Positions 33,405-42,786 of a stretch of 64,000 nucleotides of DNA are shown here, one piece after another. A model generated the notes under the pieces. It was not told the origin of the DNA. It did not search any database and saw nothing but the letters and a program-made list of their open reading frames with translations. Positions within the stretch are counted from its first letter, which is position 1, and every line of letters starts with the position of its first letter. Origin of the DNA: Natrinema halophilum (GTDB taxonomy: Archaea > Halobacteriota > Halobacteria > Halobacteriales > Natrialbaceae); assembly GCF_013402815.2 (NCBI RefSeq), contig NZ_CP058601.1:2790001-2854000 (forward strand), given 5' to 3'. Made by a program: the position numbers and the translations under genes.

Positions 33405-33692
33405 ATGATAACTTCGGTAAAAATAGACGATCGAACGAAGGGGCGACTGCAGGATTTACAGACCGAGATCGAGTCACAGACCGGTCACACGGTAACCCAG
33501 CAGGAACTACTCGAGCGATTGGTCGATTCCGTCTACGAGTCCCGCTCTGAGTTTATCGAGTCGCTTCGCGACGAGTGGGACGAACTTTCCGACGAGGATA
33601 TCGATGGCCTGCTCTCGAGGACGGCAGAGTCGGGAGATGCCATCGACGATGACGACATCGACGACATGATCTACGATAGCGAAACGGAATGA
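33405..33692 (+). CDS. small acidic DUF7557-like protein (RHH-type N-terminus)
   Basis: A 95-aa protein. The N-terminus (MITSVKIDDRTKGRLQDLQT) resembles ribbon-helix-helix regulators, followed by VTQQELLERLVDSVYESRSE and an Asp-rich tail. I recall the family as DUF7557 in haloarchaea. It may be a DNA-binding antitoxin-like protein, but no toxin gene is next to it. The TTTTAGG region near 33373 gives a plausible leaderless promoter. Confidence 0.6.
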   Translation: MITSVKIDDRTKGRLQDLQTEIESQTGHTVTQQELLERLVDSVYESRSEFIESLRDEWDELSDEDIDGLLSRTAESGDAIDDDDIDDMIYDSETE

Positions 33693-33788
33693 ATTCCGTT
33701 CCGGTCTCGACACTCCTCGTCGAACGGATATGTGGCGTCGAAGATCGACGTCCAAAACGGCGAAAAAACTACCGAGACCGGTTCTCCG

Positions 33789-35971
33789 TTAGTCCGCAGC
33801 GACTTCGATCTTCGCCTCGTCTTCCTTCTCGATCGCTTCGACGATGAGTTCGGCGACGTCGACGATTTCGATTTCGTCTTCGTAGCCGCCGGTTTTGCGG
33901 CCGTCTTCGTACATCGTCATGCACATCGGACAGGCGACGACGAATTTTTCGACGCCACTGCCGGCGTCGGTGTCCTCTAAGGCCTCGCGAATGCGTTCTT
34001 CGCTGGGTTTGGGTTCTTCTTCGAAGTCCATCCAGAGGCCGCCGCCGCCGCCACCACAGCAGAACGAATTGCTGCGGTTGCGCGGCATTTCGTCGAGCGT
34101 ACAGCCCGTCGCCGTGATGAGTTCGCGTGGGGCCTCGTACTCGTCGTTGTAGCGGCCGAGGTGACACGGGTCGTGGTAGGTGACCGTATAATCGAGTTCG
34201 GTGCCGGTAAGGTCGAGTCTGCCCTCGGTGACGAGTTCTTCGACGGCCTGGGTCCAGTGGAGGACGTCGATGTCGCCGTCGTCGTTCCACTGGTCGTCGT
34301 AGTCGAACGGCATCATCGGGTCGTCCGAGAACTCGTCGAAGTTGAGTTCGGGGTATTCGTTTTTGAAGGTGTTGTACGAGTGCGGGTCGGTACAGACGAT
34401 CGTGTCGAACTCGCAGTCCTCCCAGGTTTCGACGTGGTGGCCGGCCAGTTCGACGTAGAGCAGTTCCTCGCCGACGCGGCGGATGTCGTTGCCGTCGAAC
34501 TTCTCGTCGTCGAAGAGGATGCCGAAGCTGACGTCGGCTTCCTTCAGGATGGTCGCCAGCGAGCGGGCGACCTGCTTGTTTCGCGCGTCGTAGCTCGGGA
34601 AGTCGCCGACGTACCAGAGGTAGTCGACTTCCTCCTCGCGGGCGTCGGTGACGTCGAACTCGAGTTCGTCGGTCCAGTCGCCGCGGTTTCGGGGTGATTC
34701 GCCGAAGGTGTTGCCGTTTTGCATGACGTTCTGGAAGACGTCCTGCATGCTGGGGGGGACGTCGCCCTGGTCGGTCATCTGGCGGTTGAGCCGCGTGAAG
34801 CTCTTGAGGTGCTCGATTTCGACGGGGCAGGCGTCCATGCAGGCCATGCAGGCCATGCAGGACTCCATCGTCTCCGTGTTGATGACGGACGTTCCGCCGT
34901 CGGCGATGATGGGTTGGTCATCGCCGCCGGCCTCGAGGTCTTCGCGGTAGGATTTCAGGTCGAGGATGACGTTGCGGGTCAGTGGGCGGTCTGAGGCCTT
35001 GGCGGGACAGACCGAGAACACCGACCGCACTTGGTACAGGCGTCCTGGTCGAGGATTTCCTTCCAGGTGAAGTCGTCGATGGATTCGGCGTTGGTCGCGT
35101 CGAGATCCGAGGGGACGTTCGGCAGGCGCCGGCCGGCTTTCTCGTCACGCGTGACGACGTTCGCGAATGAGGAGATCATGTGGAACGGCTTGGCGTACGG
35201 AATCCAGGCGATGAAGAAAAAGGCGATCAGCGAGTGGGTCCACCAGGCGAGCCAGTGGAGGTTCTCGACGTTGAATCCGGCGCCGTTGAGCCCGGCCTGT
35301 TGTGCGCCGAGCGTCGAGAGTCCGATCGCATCGAAGCCGAGCGCCATCCCGTAGGCGACGAAGCTGACGACTTCGTGGTCGGGGATGCCGGCGCTGTAGA
35401 CGCGCAGTCCCTCGAGCAGGAAGCCGCCGGCGCCCAGCGCGAACAGCGTCCAGATGAAGAGGTCGTCCTCGACGGAGGTGTGTCGATCCCAGAGGCGGTG
35501 ATTGCGCACCCAGTAGCGCCGGTACATCGCCATTCCGATGCCGACGACGAACAGCAGTCCCATCGCGTCGACGACGAACGAGTAGGCGAGATAGAAGTCC
35601 CCTTCCCAGAACGTCCTGTGGAGGATCTTCTGGAAGGCGTACTGATCGAACCCGATAATTATGGTCGCGATCAACAGCGTCAAGAATCCCCACATAATAA
35701 ACGAGTGCATCAGGCCGCCGTAGAGATCCCTATTGAACTGTTTCTCGTTCGAGAGAACGATTTTTGCGCTGCGTACGATTCGGTCAGGAAGATCGTCGAG
35801 TCGAGCGAACGAGTCGTCGTCGCCGTCGGCGTAGCGTGCGAACCGCTGGTAGACGCCGTAAACGAAAACGGCGATGGCGGTAAACGCAAGGAGGTAGAAC
35901 ACCGCGTACTCGACGCTGGTGATCCCCCAGTACGTCTCCCTCGCCACGTCCGACTGTGCTAAGGCGCTCAT
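33789..35971 (-). pseudogene. HdrD-like membrane iron-sulfur oxidoreductase, frameshifted
   Basis: Two frames together make one 727-residue protein. The first (35971 down to about 35015) has five membrane helices and an Fe-S region ILDQDACTKCGRC; the second (about 35015 to 33789) continues with SVCPAKASD, a second ferredoxin motif (CMACMACMDACPVEIEH), and two CCG domains (CHLGRYNDEYEAPREL...CCGGGGGGLW). At the join, TGTTCTCGGTCTGTC lacks one base relative to the expected C-S-S-V-C reading, so a single-base deletion disrupts the first 4Fe-4S motif. It would normally be a heterodisulfide-reductase-related electron-transfer protein. A sequencing error is equally possible. Confidence 0.8.
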
Positions 35972-36539
35972 GTCCAATGAGGGGCAGGGCTGTAACTTAA
36001 TTCTTATCACACCGTCCGTCAGGCTTCCCCAACGCTGTCTTGCGAAAATTTTCCTCAAATTTCGAGTTTATAATAGTTGACCATGTTCGATTTGATTCTC
36101 GACTTGGTCGATGGTATTCAGAGTGGCGATTGCCGGAGCGAGGCGATGGACCTCGAGGCGGATGCGCCTGTCTGTCTTCGCCTCGGTGGAGCAAGAATCG
36201 AGCCCCGATAGCAGTCAGTGCCGGGGATGGAGCTGTCTCACGCGACTACGACACGCAGAATCACGCTCCCCGACCCGGCGCTACCGGCTGTACGTCACTA
36301 TCGATCCTGTTTCGAACGAATTTCCCCACAACTGACACCTGTTCGAGAAATAAACGGTTCACCTGTCAGTTGGGAACTCGTTTGAAATGGTGAACCTGGT
36401 ATCCGAAAGACCCCTTCAGAGCGACGTCTACCGCTCGAACTACCCCTTCTGAGAAACGTCTATCCAACAGCGGCAACGACGCCGGGTCGTGGTGTCGAGC
36501 TCCGTGATTTGTCCCATCCCGATCGGGTCGAACAAGCGA
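35972..36539. other. gene-free region with repeat A
   Basis: No credible gene in 568 bases. It carries repeat copy A (36151-36294) and a 9-bp inverted repeat (CAACTGACA at 36329-36337, TGTCAGTTG at 36364-36372). The minus strand near 35980-36000 may hold the promoter of the oxidoreductase. Confidence 0.5.
36151..36294 (+). repeat. 144-bp direct repeat, copy A
   Basis: This copy is about 92% identical by eye to 38731-38874, starting CCTCGAGGCGGATGCGCC and ending CTACCGGCTGTACG. The two copies lie in the same orientation about 2.58 kb apart and flank the flippase gene. The shared sequence is GC-rich and looks like part of a former gene or element end; no family is recognised. Confidence 0.85.
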
Positions 36540-38117
36540 TCACGGACGAAAAAACTCGCCAACCCCAGTCTCGACCTTGAGCCGGCGGAGATGCTTGCAG
36601 AGCGTATTCGCCAGTGCGCCGATTGGATCCGGGAACTCCGTAAGAATCTCGAGTATCTCAAGGGCCCCAATCGCGCGGACACTAATCGCAACGAGGAGAA
36701 AGATTCCGAGTCCGAGTGGCGGGACAACAAGGATCGAAACCGGAAGCGTGCCAACGTACGGAACCGTGATTACGGAAGTAATAGCCGATGCGAGTCCGAA
36801 TATCGGTACGGCTGTGATGAGTGATGCGAGTGTAATACGGCCGACGCGCGCATCGGCGAGCGGATCGAAGCCAATTTTCCGTGCACTCCAGACGTGGAGG
36901 ACGACCATCGATGTGTATCCTATGCTCGTCGCAACGGCAGCCCCTTGCATCCCGTACCGAGGGATCAATATCAGGTTGAGCAAGAGGTTGACAACCGCAG
37001 CAACACCAGTTGCCGCGATTGGGTACCGCAACTCGCCGTTGCCCTGACTGATTGCAAGTATCGGACGAGCGAGTGCAAAACCAAGCGACCCGGGAAGCAA
37101 CAGGAGCAACGGACCAACAGGTTCCATTCCGTATCTCCAGTAAGCAGGGATGACCTCTGATGCGAGGGAGGCTATCCCGATACTCATCACTGCAGTGAGC
37201 AAGAACGTGTATCTCGTCGTCTTTGCGGCCAGCAGCGATATTTGTTCTGTTTTTCCGTTCGACCACAGCTCGGCCGTCGAATGAACAAAGACCGTCTGGA
37301 ATACGATAGGGACGAACCAGAGGAACTCTGCGAATTCTAGTGCGGCTTTGTAATATCCAACCTCATCACCTCCGACCCATGCCTGTAACATGAGAATGTC
37401 GACGTGATACAGCGACATAAGGAGGAAAATAAGGGCGATCGACAGCGAGTTGAAGGTCAGCATCTCCCTCCGAGGGAACCCCTCTGGGGGTCGACGAAAG
37501 ACGTTCTTGAGGGATTTGCGGTTGTGAAGTACAGTTAGCCCACCGATCGCAGCTAGCCCCGTTGCGACAATCTGGCCGATGATCGCACCGATAACACCGT
37601 ATCCAGCAGCAATTAGGGGCAATGCGACGAGCGGAAAGGAAACCGAATAGAGAATTTTCAGCGGTTCGGAATACCGCTCGAGACCGAACCCCATGAGCGA
37701 TTTCCGCGCGAACTCCCAATACTGTGCCGTGATCACGAGCGCGATGAGGACGTAAAAATACCGTGAGAACCGAGAGCTAAACACGGTAGCGAAAAAATCA
37801 CTATATGTCGCACACGCGAGGACGATTGTCCCGCCGATAGCGAGACCAGTCGCGGTCCGAAGATAGAACCCGATGACTGACGCTTTCCACCTGTCTCCAT
37901 CGCGATCTTCGGCGAGGTACTTTCGAACGCCGTCGGAGATCCCAGCGCTCACGAAGATCATGAATATCGCCTGAACGGCCATTACCGTCGCGTACTCGCC
38001 AAACTGCTCCGGACCGAGCAATCGAGCGAGAACGGGTTTCGAGAGGAGCCCAACGATGAGCGCAACGAACTTGCTCGCCGAGACGGAAAGGATACCGCTT
38101 AAGATACTACGATCCAT
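36540..38117 (-). CDS. polysaccharide/oligosaccharide flippase (MOP superfamily, Wzx-like)
   Basis: A 525-aa membrane protein with about 12-14 helices, beginning MDRSILSGILSVSASKFVAL and PVLARLLGPEQFGEYATVMA, the standard opening of Wzx/RfbX-type exporters. It likely moves lipid-linked glycans (dolichol or similar) across the membrane for S-layer or surface glycosylation, as AglR-type proteins do. No glycosyltransferase gene is in the window, so it is a lone gene between 144-bp direct repeats. The AT-rich upstream region suggests transfer. Confidence 0.88.
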   Translation of the reverse strand: MDRSILSGILSVSASKFVALIVGLLSKPVLARLLGPEQFGEYATVMAVQAIFMIFVSAGISDGVRKYLAEDRDGDRWKASVIGFYLRTATGLAIGGTIVLACATYSDFFATVFSSRFSRYFYVLIALVITAQYWEFARKSLMGFGLERYSEPLKILYSVSFPLVALPLIAAGYGVIGAIIGQIVATGLAAIGGLTVLHNRKSLKNVFRRPPEGFPRREMLTFNSLSIALIFLLMSLYHVDILMLQAWVGGDEVGYYKAALEFAEFLWFVPIVFQTVFVHSTAELWSNGKTEQISLLAAKTTRYTFLLTAVMSIGIASLASEVIPAYWRYGMEPVGPLLLLLPGSLGFALARPILAISQGNGELRYPIAATGVAAVVNLLLNLILIPRYGMQGAAVATSIGYTSMVVLHVWSARKIGFDPLADARVGRITLASLITAVPIFGLASAITSVITVPYVGTLPVSILVVPPLGLGIFLLVAISVRAIGALEILEILTEFPDPIGALANTLCKHLRRLKVETGVGEFFRP

Positions 38118-39023
38118 GATGTCGTTGCTGGAAATTCAAAACAGGTGGAATGACTTACTGTCACTTGTTGAAAATCGGGCAGATTGAGCACGATATGACT
38201 CCATCTACCATTCACCGCCCATGTCAGATGTTCGCTTTTTATTGTTTTATCGACAACGGTTAATATACTCAGCAACATGGTATTTCGGGGGAAATATAGT
38301 AAAATCTTATAGATTTGGAGGGGATTGTCGATATCTTAGCAGCCGCATGTACAATCGGCGGTAGTATAGTATCCGATGATTGGATGACACCATTTTATTT
38401 CTCTGATGGTATTTTTTATCACCATATAGAATTATAAATAAGTTAAGGTTATCAATTCAAATCATTACGAGTAATACGTACGATGACGCTGGTAAGGATG
38501 CGTCTACTACGCGAGCGTGCCCCAACCCTCCCCCCGTCGCATCGAACAGGCAATCGAAATGGGGGCGGCCGAGTTGCTCGGCAAGGCAACGTCCGGATTC
38601 GGGGCTGGACGTATCGATGCACCGGCCACGATCAAACGAATTTCGGACCGGTTATAGTGATGATCCGCACACGCTTTCAGCGAGATCAGTACGTCACTGG
38701 TCGGAGTCGGATGTGAAGGAATGTGGTGGTCCTCGAGGCGGATGCGCCCGTCTGTCTTCGCCTCGGTGGAGCAAGAATCGAGCCCCAGAAGCAGCCGGTG
38801 CCGGCGATGAAGCTGTCTCACGCGGCTATGACACGCAGAATCACGCTCCCCGACCCGGCGCTACCGGCTGTACGAAACCAGCCGACTCGATAGCTTAGAA
38901 ACCGGTTAAAATGCCACATGGACGCCCCGAAAGACTGCTCGAACGTGACGCATCTTCAAACAGCGAGGGAATCCCGGCCTTCAGGCCGGGCGGGAATCGC
39001 GTCACTCTTAGACGCATCTGCTG
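38118..39023. other. AT-rich upstream region, repeat B and element left part
   Basis: From 38118 to about 38480 the DNA is unusually AT-rich, with the likely flippase promoter and no ORF. From 38480 on it is GC-rich with only short, poor frames, then repeat copy B (38731-38874) and a hairpin belonging to the TnpB element (38973-38990). Confidence 0.5.
38731..38874 (+). repeat. 144-bp direct repeat, copy B
   Basis: Second copy of the sequence at 36151-36294, in the same orientation. Differences include GCGCCCGTC for GCGCCTGTC and several substitutions around 38786-38826. It is 150 bp from the TnpB-linked gene at 39024. Confidence 0.85.
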
Positions 39024-39161
39024 TCAGTCGGCATTGCCGGATTCCTCTCGTTTGTTGTCGATACACTCTCTGACGAGACTCGACAGGTTGATGTGATTCT
39101 CGTCTATCCACTCGGCCTGTTCCTCTGTGATGGTGATATTCTTCCGTATCATCACCTGCAT
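39024..39161 (-). CDS. small RHH/antitoxin-like protein divergent from tnpB
   Basis: A 45-aa ORF: MQVMIRKNITITEEQAEWID then ENHINLSSLVRECIDNKREE to TGA at 39024-39026. The RKNITI strand and the following two helices match a ribbon-helix-helix DNA-binding fold. I recall very similar small proteins beside haloarchaeal tnpB genes. An alternative start at 39152 gives MIRKN. It shares the intergenic region with tnpB, so it may regulate both. Confidence 0.7.
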   Translation of the reverse strand: MQVMIRKNITITEEQAEWIDENHINLSSLVRECIDNKREESGNAD

Positions 39162-39207
39162 CTGTGTGTTCGATGCGCATAAGTGTGTTTAGTGTGTACT
39201 CCGTCGT

Positions 39208-40440
39208 GTGTCCGATCCGGTGACGAAGACGCTTCAGGCTACGCTCGCTCTACCCACGGCGGGCAAAGAGCAACGTCTGTCGCGTCTGCTGGACACATAT
39301 CGTGAGGCACTGCACGACGCCTTCGACGCCGGGGCCGATACAATGTCTGCGGTCAACGACCTTGTGACGCCCTACGACCTGCCGTATCAGGCCAAAGACG
39401 CGCTCAAATCCTACGTCCCAAAACTTCGGGATACCTACGACGCCTCGGAGTTGGACGACGAGCATCCGCTTCGGCTCGTCAACCGTGCCGCGACGTTCGA
39501 CTACTCCGACGAGCGCGAGTATGGCTACGTCTGGCAGGTTCCCCAACCCGGTCGCGGGACGAATTTCTGGATACCACTTCAGATCAATCCCGAACAGGAA
39601 TCGCTGTGGGCCGACCTGTTGAGCGATGACGGAGCAGAACCCGGCGAAATCCGACTCCAACGACACCGAACGTCGTGGGAGTTGCACGTCACCGTCAAGC
39701 ACGAGATCGAACAGGCAGAGCCGAACGACCCGACGTACATCGGCTTCGACGTTGGTGAGAGCGCGTTGATTACGGGCTGTGCCCTGAAACGCGACGTGCC
39801 ACGGGAGCCGATCATCGTCAGTGGCAATCGAGCGCGGCATCTGCGGAAAGAGATGCACACCACCCTGAAACGACTCCAAGAGCGAGACGCCGCCGAGTGG
39901 CGGATTGACGAGCGGTTCGGCCACTACCAGAACGCGCTCACTGATATTGTCGAGAAGGTGTCTCGGCAGGCCGTCGAGTACGCCCGACAATTCGAGAAGC
40001 CGGTAATCGTGATGGAGAATCTGACGTACATCCGCGAGTCGCTGGACTACGGTTCGTACATGAACCGACGACTCCACGCATGGGCGTTCGCCCGATTGCA
40101 GGGCCGTATCGAGGACAAAGCGCGGGAGGCTGGAATCTCGGTCGAATACATCCGACCGGAGTACACCAGCCAGACGTGCCACGCCTGTGGCCACATCGGG
40201 AGTCGTAACGGCGACGACTTTCGGTGTACGAACGATGATTGCCACATAACAGTGTTCCACGCCGATCTGAACGCGGCGGCGAATATCGCTGGCCGTGTTG
40301 ACCCGTGGGGAGAGAGCCTGTCTTGGGAACCGACAGGCAATGACTCGCCTCGGGATGGGAGCGCGCGTGACAGCGCCACAGTCCACCGTGAGACGAGCGA
40401 GAAACACTCGCAGATGAGACTCACGGCGTACACGGACTGA
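39208..40440 (+). CDS. tnpB: TnpB, RNA-guided nuclease of IS1341-type element
   Basis: A 410-aa TnpB of the IS200/IS605 OrfB family, the ancestor type of Cas12. The RuvC-like residues are all in place: Asp in YIGFDVGES (about 181), Glu in VMENLTYI (about 270), Asp in HADLNAAAN (about 353). The zinc finger is CHACGHIGS...CTNDDCH. GTG at 39208 is the start (MSDPVTKTLQATLAL). The protein looks intact and potentially active. The downstream segment (40441-40527) would form the guide-RNA scaffold. Confidence 0.93.
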   Translation: MSDPVTKTLQATLALPTAGKEQRLSRLLDTYREALHDAFDAGADTMSAVNDLVTPYDLPYQAKDALKSYVPKLRDTYDASELDDEHPLRLVNRAATFDYSDEREYGYVWQVPQPGRGTNFWIPLQINPEQESLWADLLSDDGAEPGEIRLQRHRTSWELHVTVKHEIEQAEPNDPTYIGFDVGESALITGCALKRDVPREPIIVSGNRARHLRKEMHTTLKRLQERDAAEWRIDERFGHYQNALTDIVEKVSRQAVEYARQFEKPVIVMENLTYIRESLDYGSYMNRRLHAWAFARLQGRIEDKAREAGISVEYIRPEYTSQTCHACGHIGSRNGDDFRCTNDDCHITVFHADLNAAANIAGRVDPWGESLSWEPTGNDSPRDGSARDSATVHRETSEKHSQMRLTAYTD

Positions 40441-40527
40441 AACCTCACCGGGCTTGCTACATCGGTGGCAGGACCGGAATCCAACCGTGTTGGAAGTCTC
40501 GCCGTTTACGGCGGGCGAGGATGTCAC
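40441..40527 (+). ncRNA. candidate omega RNA / right end of the tnpB element
   Basis: TnpB guide RNAs come from the 3' end of tnpB and the right-end sequence. Here the end has the hairpin CGCCG-TTTA-CGGCG (40500-40513) and terminal GGATGTCAC (40519-40527). The guide would be the host sequence just after 40527 (ACCGATCTAAGC...). The real 5' limit probably lies inside tnpB. This is inferred from the family. Confidence 0.5.
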
Positions 40528-40581
40528 ACCGATCTAAGCTGGCAACAGGCTTAAATAGCCACCCATCGGGAGTGTCCACCC

Positions 40582-41172
40582 ATGAAAGACAAAACCGAAG
40601 AACTCAGGGATATCTTCACTAGCGTTACCGACGGCGAAGACACGATCACCGAATCGCAAGAGGACACCCGCGGCTCCCTCGAGCGCGACGAGCGAACCGA
40701 CGAGGAACGCCTCGAGAGCGTCGTCACGCAGATGCGCGAGCGCTACGCGTTCGACACGGACCTCTCCGATGACGAACTGATAACGGTCGCCAGGGAGTTC
40801 TACGACGACCGGGACGACGCGGCGATCGCCGGGGGGTTGGGGGTCGAACCGGACGAGGTCTTCGTGGCTCGACTGTCGCTGCACCTCGTCGGCGAGGAGG
40901 ATGCAGACGAGGTCGACCTCGCGGCGATTCGCGACCGCGAGGAGGACGATGCGACGTTGGCCGACGAGTACGACGTCAGCGAAGCCCAGATCCGCCGGTA
41001 CCGCCGCGTCGCACAGGCGGAAGACCAGTCCCGAGCCGCGAACGACCGCTACCGCGATGAATTCGACAGCATCCTCGCGGACGCCGAACTCTCCGAGCGC
41101 ATGACGACCGACGTCCGTGAAGACGGACTCGAGGACGCGACCGAGGGGATGGAAACCGAGGTGGATTTCTAA
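40582..41172 (+). CDS. conserved haloarchaeal protein (conditioned medium-induced protein 4-like)
   Basis: A 196-aa acidic soluble protein (KDKTEELRDIFTSVTDGEDT, then RYAFDTDLSDDELITVAREF...YDVSEAQIRRYRRVAQAEDQ). From memory it matches Cmi4, a haloarchaeal protein induced in conditioned medium. The middle contains a helix-turn-helix-like segment (ATLADEYDVSEAQIRRYRRV, about 129-148), so a regulatory role is possible. Start at 40582 follows a TTAAATAG TATA-like box (40552-40559). Confidence 0.65.
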   Translation: MKDKTEELRDIFTSVTDGEDTITESQEDTRGSLERDERTDEERLESVVTQMRERYAFDTDLSDDELITVAREFYDDRDDAAIAGGLGVEPDEVFVARLSLHLVGEEDADEVDLAAIRDREEDDATLADEYDVSEAQIRRYRRVAQAEDQSRAANDRYRDEFDSILADAELSERMTTDVREDGLEDATEGMETEVDF

Positions 41173-41411
41173 CGACCTTTTCAGCGGGTCCTCGCTCACT
41201 GTGTTCGCTCGAATCCGGTCAAAAACATCGATGGAAAAGGCCGAGGGCGAGCGAGGCGAGCGCTCGGGACAAGTACGCTCGTACTGCAGAGGCTTTGATC
41301 GCGAATACCTTCCTCGAACTGAAGCCGCAGCGCGTCCACCTGGCCTCCCGGTGACGCGTTGCTTCGATGGCTGAGCGAGACTTCTTATATCGGGGCGCGG
41401 CCAGACGGCCC

Positions 41412-42095
41412 GTGACCCGAACGCAGGTTTCGTTTAGCGATCTCCGGACCGCCGCGTACTGCCCGCGGAAGTGTTACTATCAGCGGACGCTGCCGGACGA
41501 GGACCGCGAGCCACCATCCGAAGTCGACGCCATCCGCGTGCTCGCAACCCGGTACGAGGAGTTACTCGAGGCACCGCCGGCCGCCCTCGAGCGCGAGCCG
41601 ATCGCCATCCCTCCGACCCGGTACCGCGATCGGTTGACGTCGACCCGACGGCGACTCGAAGCTGCGGGCCACTGGGACCGTCTCTGCAATCCGAGCGACC
41701 GGGGGGTGTTCGCGGCCGGCAAACACTGCCGGGGTATCGTCCACAAGGTCCTCGGAAACCCGCTCGAGCCGGTATTAATTTCGTCCGGCGAACCACCGGA
41801 TACCGGGGTCTGGGAGCCGCAGTCGGTTCACGCGGTCGCGGCCGCAAAGGCGCTGGCCTGGCAACGCGGCGAGCGAGTCGAGCGAGCCTGGCTCGAGTAT
41901 CCGGCCTATGGCGTGATTCGATCGCTCGAGCTTACGACCCGGCGGAAAGCGCAGTTTCGCAACGCACTTCGGACGGTCCGAGAACTGGACGGGCCGCCGG
42001 CCCGGACGACCAACCGCTCGAAGTGCGACGCGTGCGAGTTCGTGGCCGACTGCGGGGTGAAAACGAGAACCTTGCGATCGCTACTGGGGCTCTAG
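41412..42095 (+). CDS. stand-alone Cas4-like protein with degenerate nuclease core
   Basis: A 227-aa protein resembling the Cas4/DUF83 family. The Fe-S cysteines are present: one N-terminal (AAYCPRKCYY) and the C-terminal group CDACEFVADCG. The usual RecB motifs (GxxD and ExK) are not seen; the places read GIVHKVLG and VLISSGEPPD, so nuclease activity is doubtful. GTG at 41412 (VTRTQVSFSDLRTAAYC) is preferred; the frame opens at an ATG at 41367. There is no CRISPR array or other cas gene in the window. Confidence 0.65.
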   Translation: MTRTQVSFSDLRTAAYCPRKCYYQRTLPDEDREPPSEVDAIRVLATRYEELLEAPPAALEREPIAIPPTRYRDRLTSTRRRLEAAGHWDRLCNPSDRGVFAAGKHCRGIVHKVLGNPLEPVLISSGEPPDTGVWEPQSVHAVAAAKALAWQRGERVERAWLEYPAYGVIRSLELTTRRKAQFRNALRTVRELDGPPARTTNRSKCDACEFVADCGVKTRTLRSLLGL

Positions 42096-42140
42096 TGGCG
42101 TCTCAGCTCGGAGTTTTGATTCCGTCCACGATCCAAAGCG

Positions 42141-42737
42141 CTAGTGGCGCTCGAGCCACCTCTCTATCTCGTCGGCCAGCGCGCCGCGTCTGTGGATCGT
42201 CCCCGCCGAGACGTCGACGACGGTGCTTTCGCTGCCGGGGGTTTCGCCTCCGTCGAGGACGACTTCGGTGGCTTCTCTGATTTCGGGATCGACGGCTGCG
42301 AGGGTACGGGCGCTCTCTCGGCCGCTTACGTTCGCGCTCGTCGCGGTGACCGGCGTGCCGGCGCGCTCACAGAGCGCGAGCGCGAGGTCGTGATCGGGCA
42401 CGCGGACACCGACGCGGCCGCGGCCCGCCGTGAGCTCGTCCGGGACGGCTTCACGACGACGACAGAGGACAGTCACGGGCCCCGGAAGGAACGAGGCCAT
42501 AAACCGCCGCTCACGGTCGGTCGCGCGAACGTACTGCAGTGCCGACGGGACCGACGGAACGGCAAACGAGATGGGTTTCGATCGGTCACGCTCTTTCACC
42601 TCGTAGACGCGACCGACTGCGTCGGAGTCGAGTGCCGCCGCGCCGAGACCGTAGACCGTCTCTGTCGGGTAAACGACGAGAGACCCCGTATCTATCGCGT
42701 CCGCCGCGCGGTCTAGTTCGCTCATTTGGTTCGACAT
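42141..42737 (-). CDS. tsaC: L-threonylcarbamoyladenylate synthase (Sua5/YrdC/TsaC)
   Basis: A 198-aa enzyme making threonylcarbamoyl-AMP for t6A37 in ANN-decoding tRNAs. YPTETVYGLGAAALD (22-36), KERDRSKPISFAV, FLPGPVTVLC and TATSANVSGRE are the diagnostic YrdC motifs. It is short (no Sua5 C-terminal domain), so the YrdC type. ATG at 42737 or 42725 is likely; the frame is open to 42911. It is the third gene of a minus-strand cluster with a redoxin and a glutaredoxin. Confidence 0.93.
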   Translation of the reverse strand: MSNQMSELDRAADAIDTGSLVVYPTETVYGLGAAALDSDAVGRVYEVKERDRSKPISFAVPSVPSALQYVRATDRERRFMASFLPGPVTVLCRRREAVPDELTAGRGRVGVRVPDHDLALALCERAGTPVTATSANVSGRESARTLAAVDPEIREATEVVLDGGETPGSESTVVDVSAGTIHRRGALADEIERWLERH

Positions 42738-42786
42738 CGTCTGATACGGAGCAAAAAGCTGTCGGGTGTTCCGACCGAGTCGCCCG

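Larger units (their letters stand above)
38973..40527. mobile_element. IS200/IS605-family element, IS1341 type (tnpB only)
   Basis: The unit contains tnpB (39208-40440) and a divergent small gene (39024-39161), with a hairpin at each end: CCCGGCC-TTCA-GGCCGGG (38973-38990, followed by CGGGAATCGCGTCAC) and CGCCG-TTTA-CGGCG (40500-40513, followed by GGCGAGGATGTCAC). No tnpA transposase is present, so it is not self-mobile unless helped. End positions are approximate. Confidence 0.7.

Noticed and set aside
39250-40527. 425-codon frame antisense to tnpB
   Set aside because: The plus-strand TnpB has all RuvC and zinc-finger residues, so the antisense frame is a shadow.
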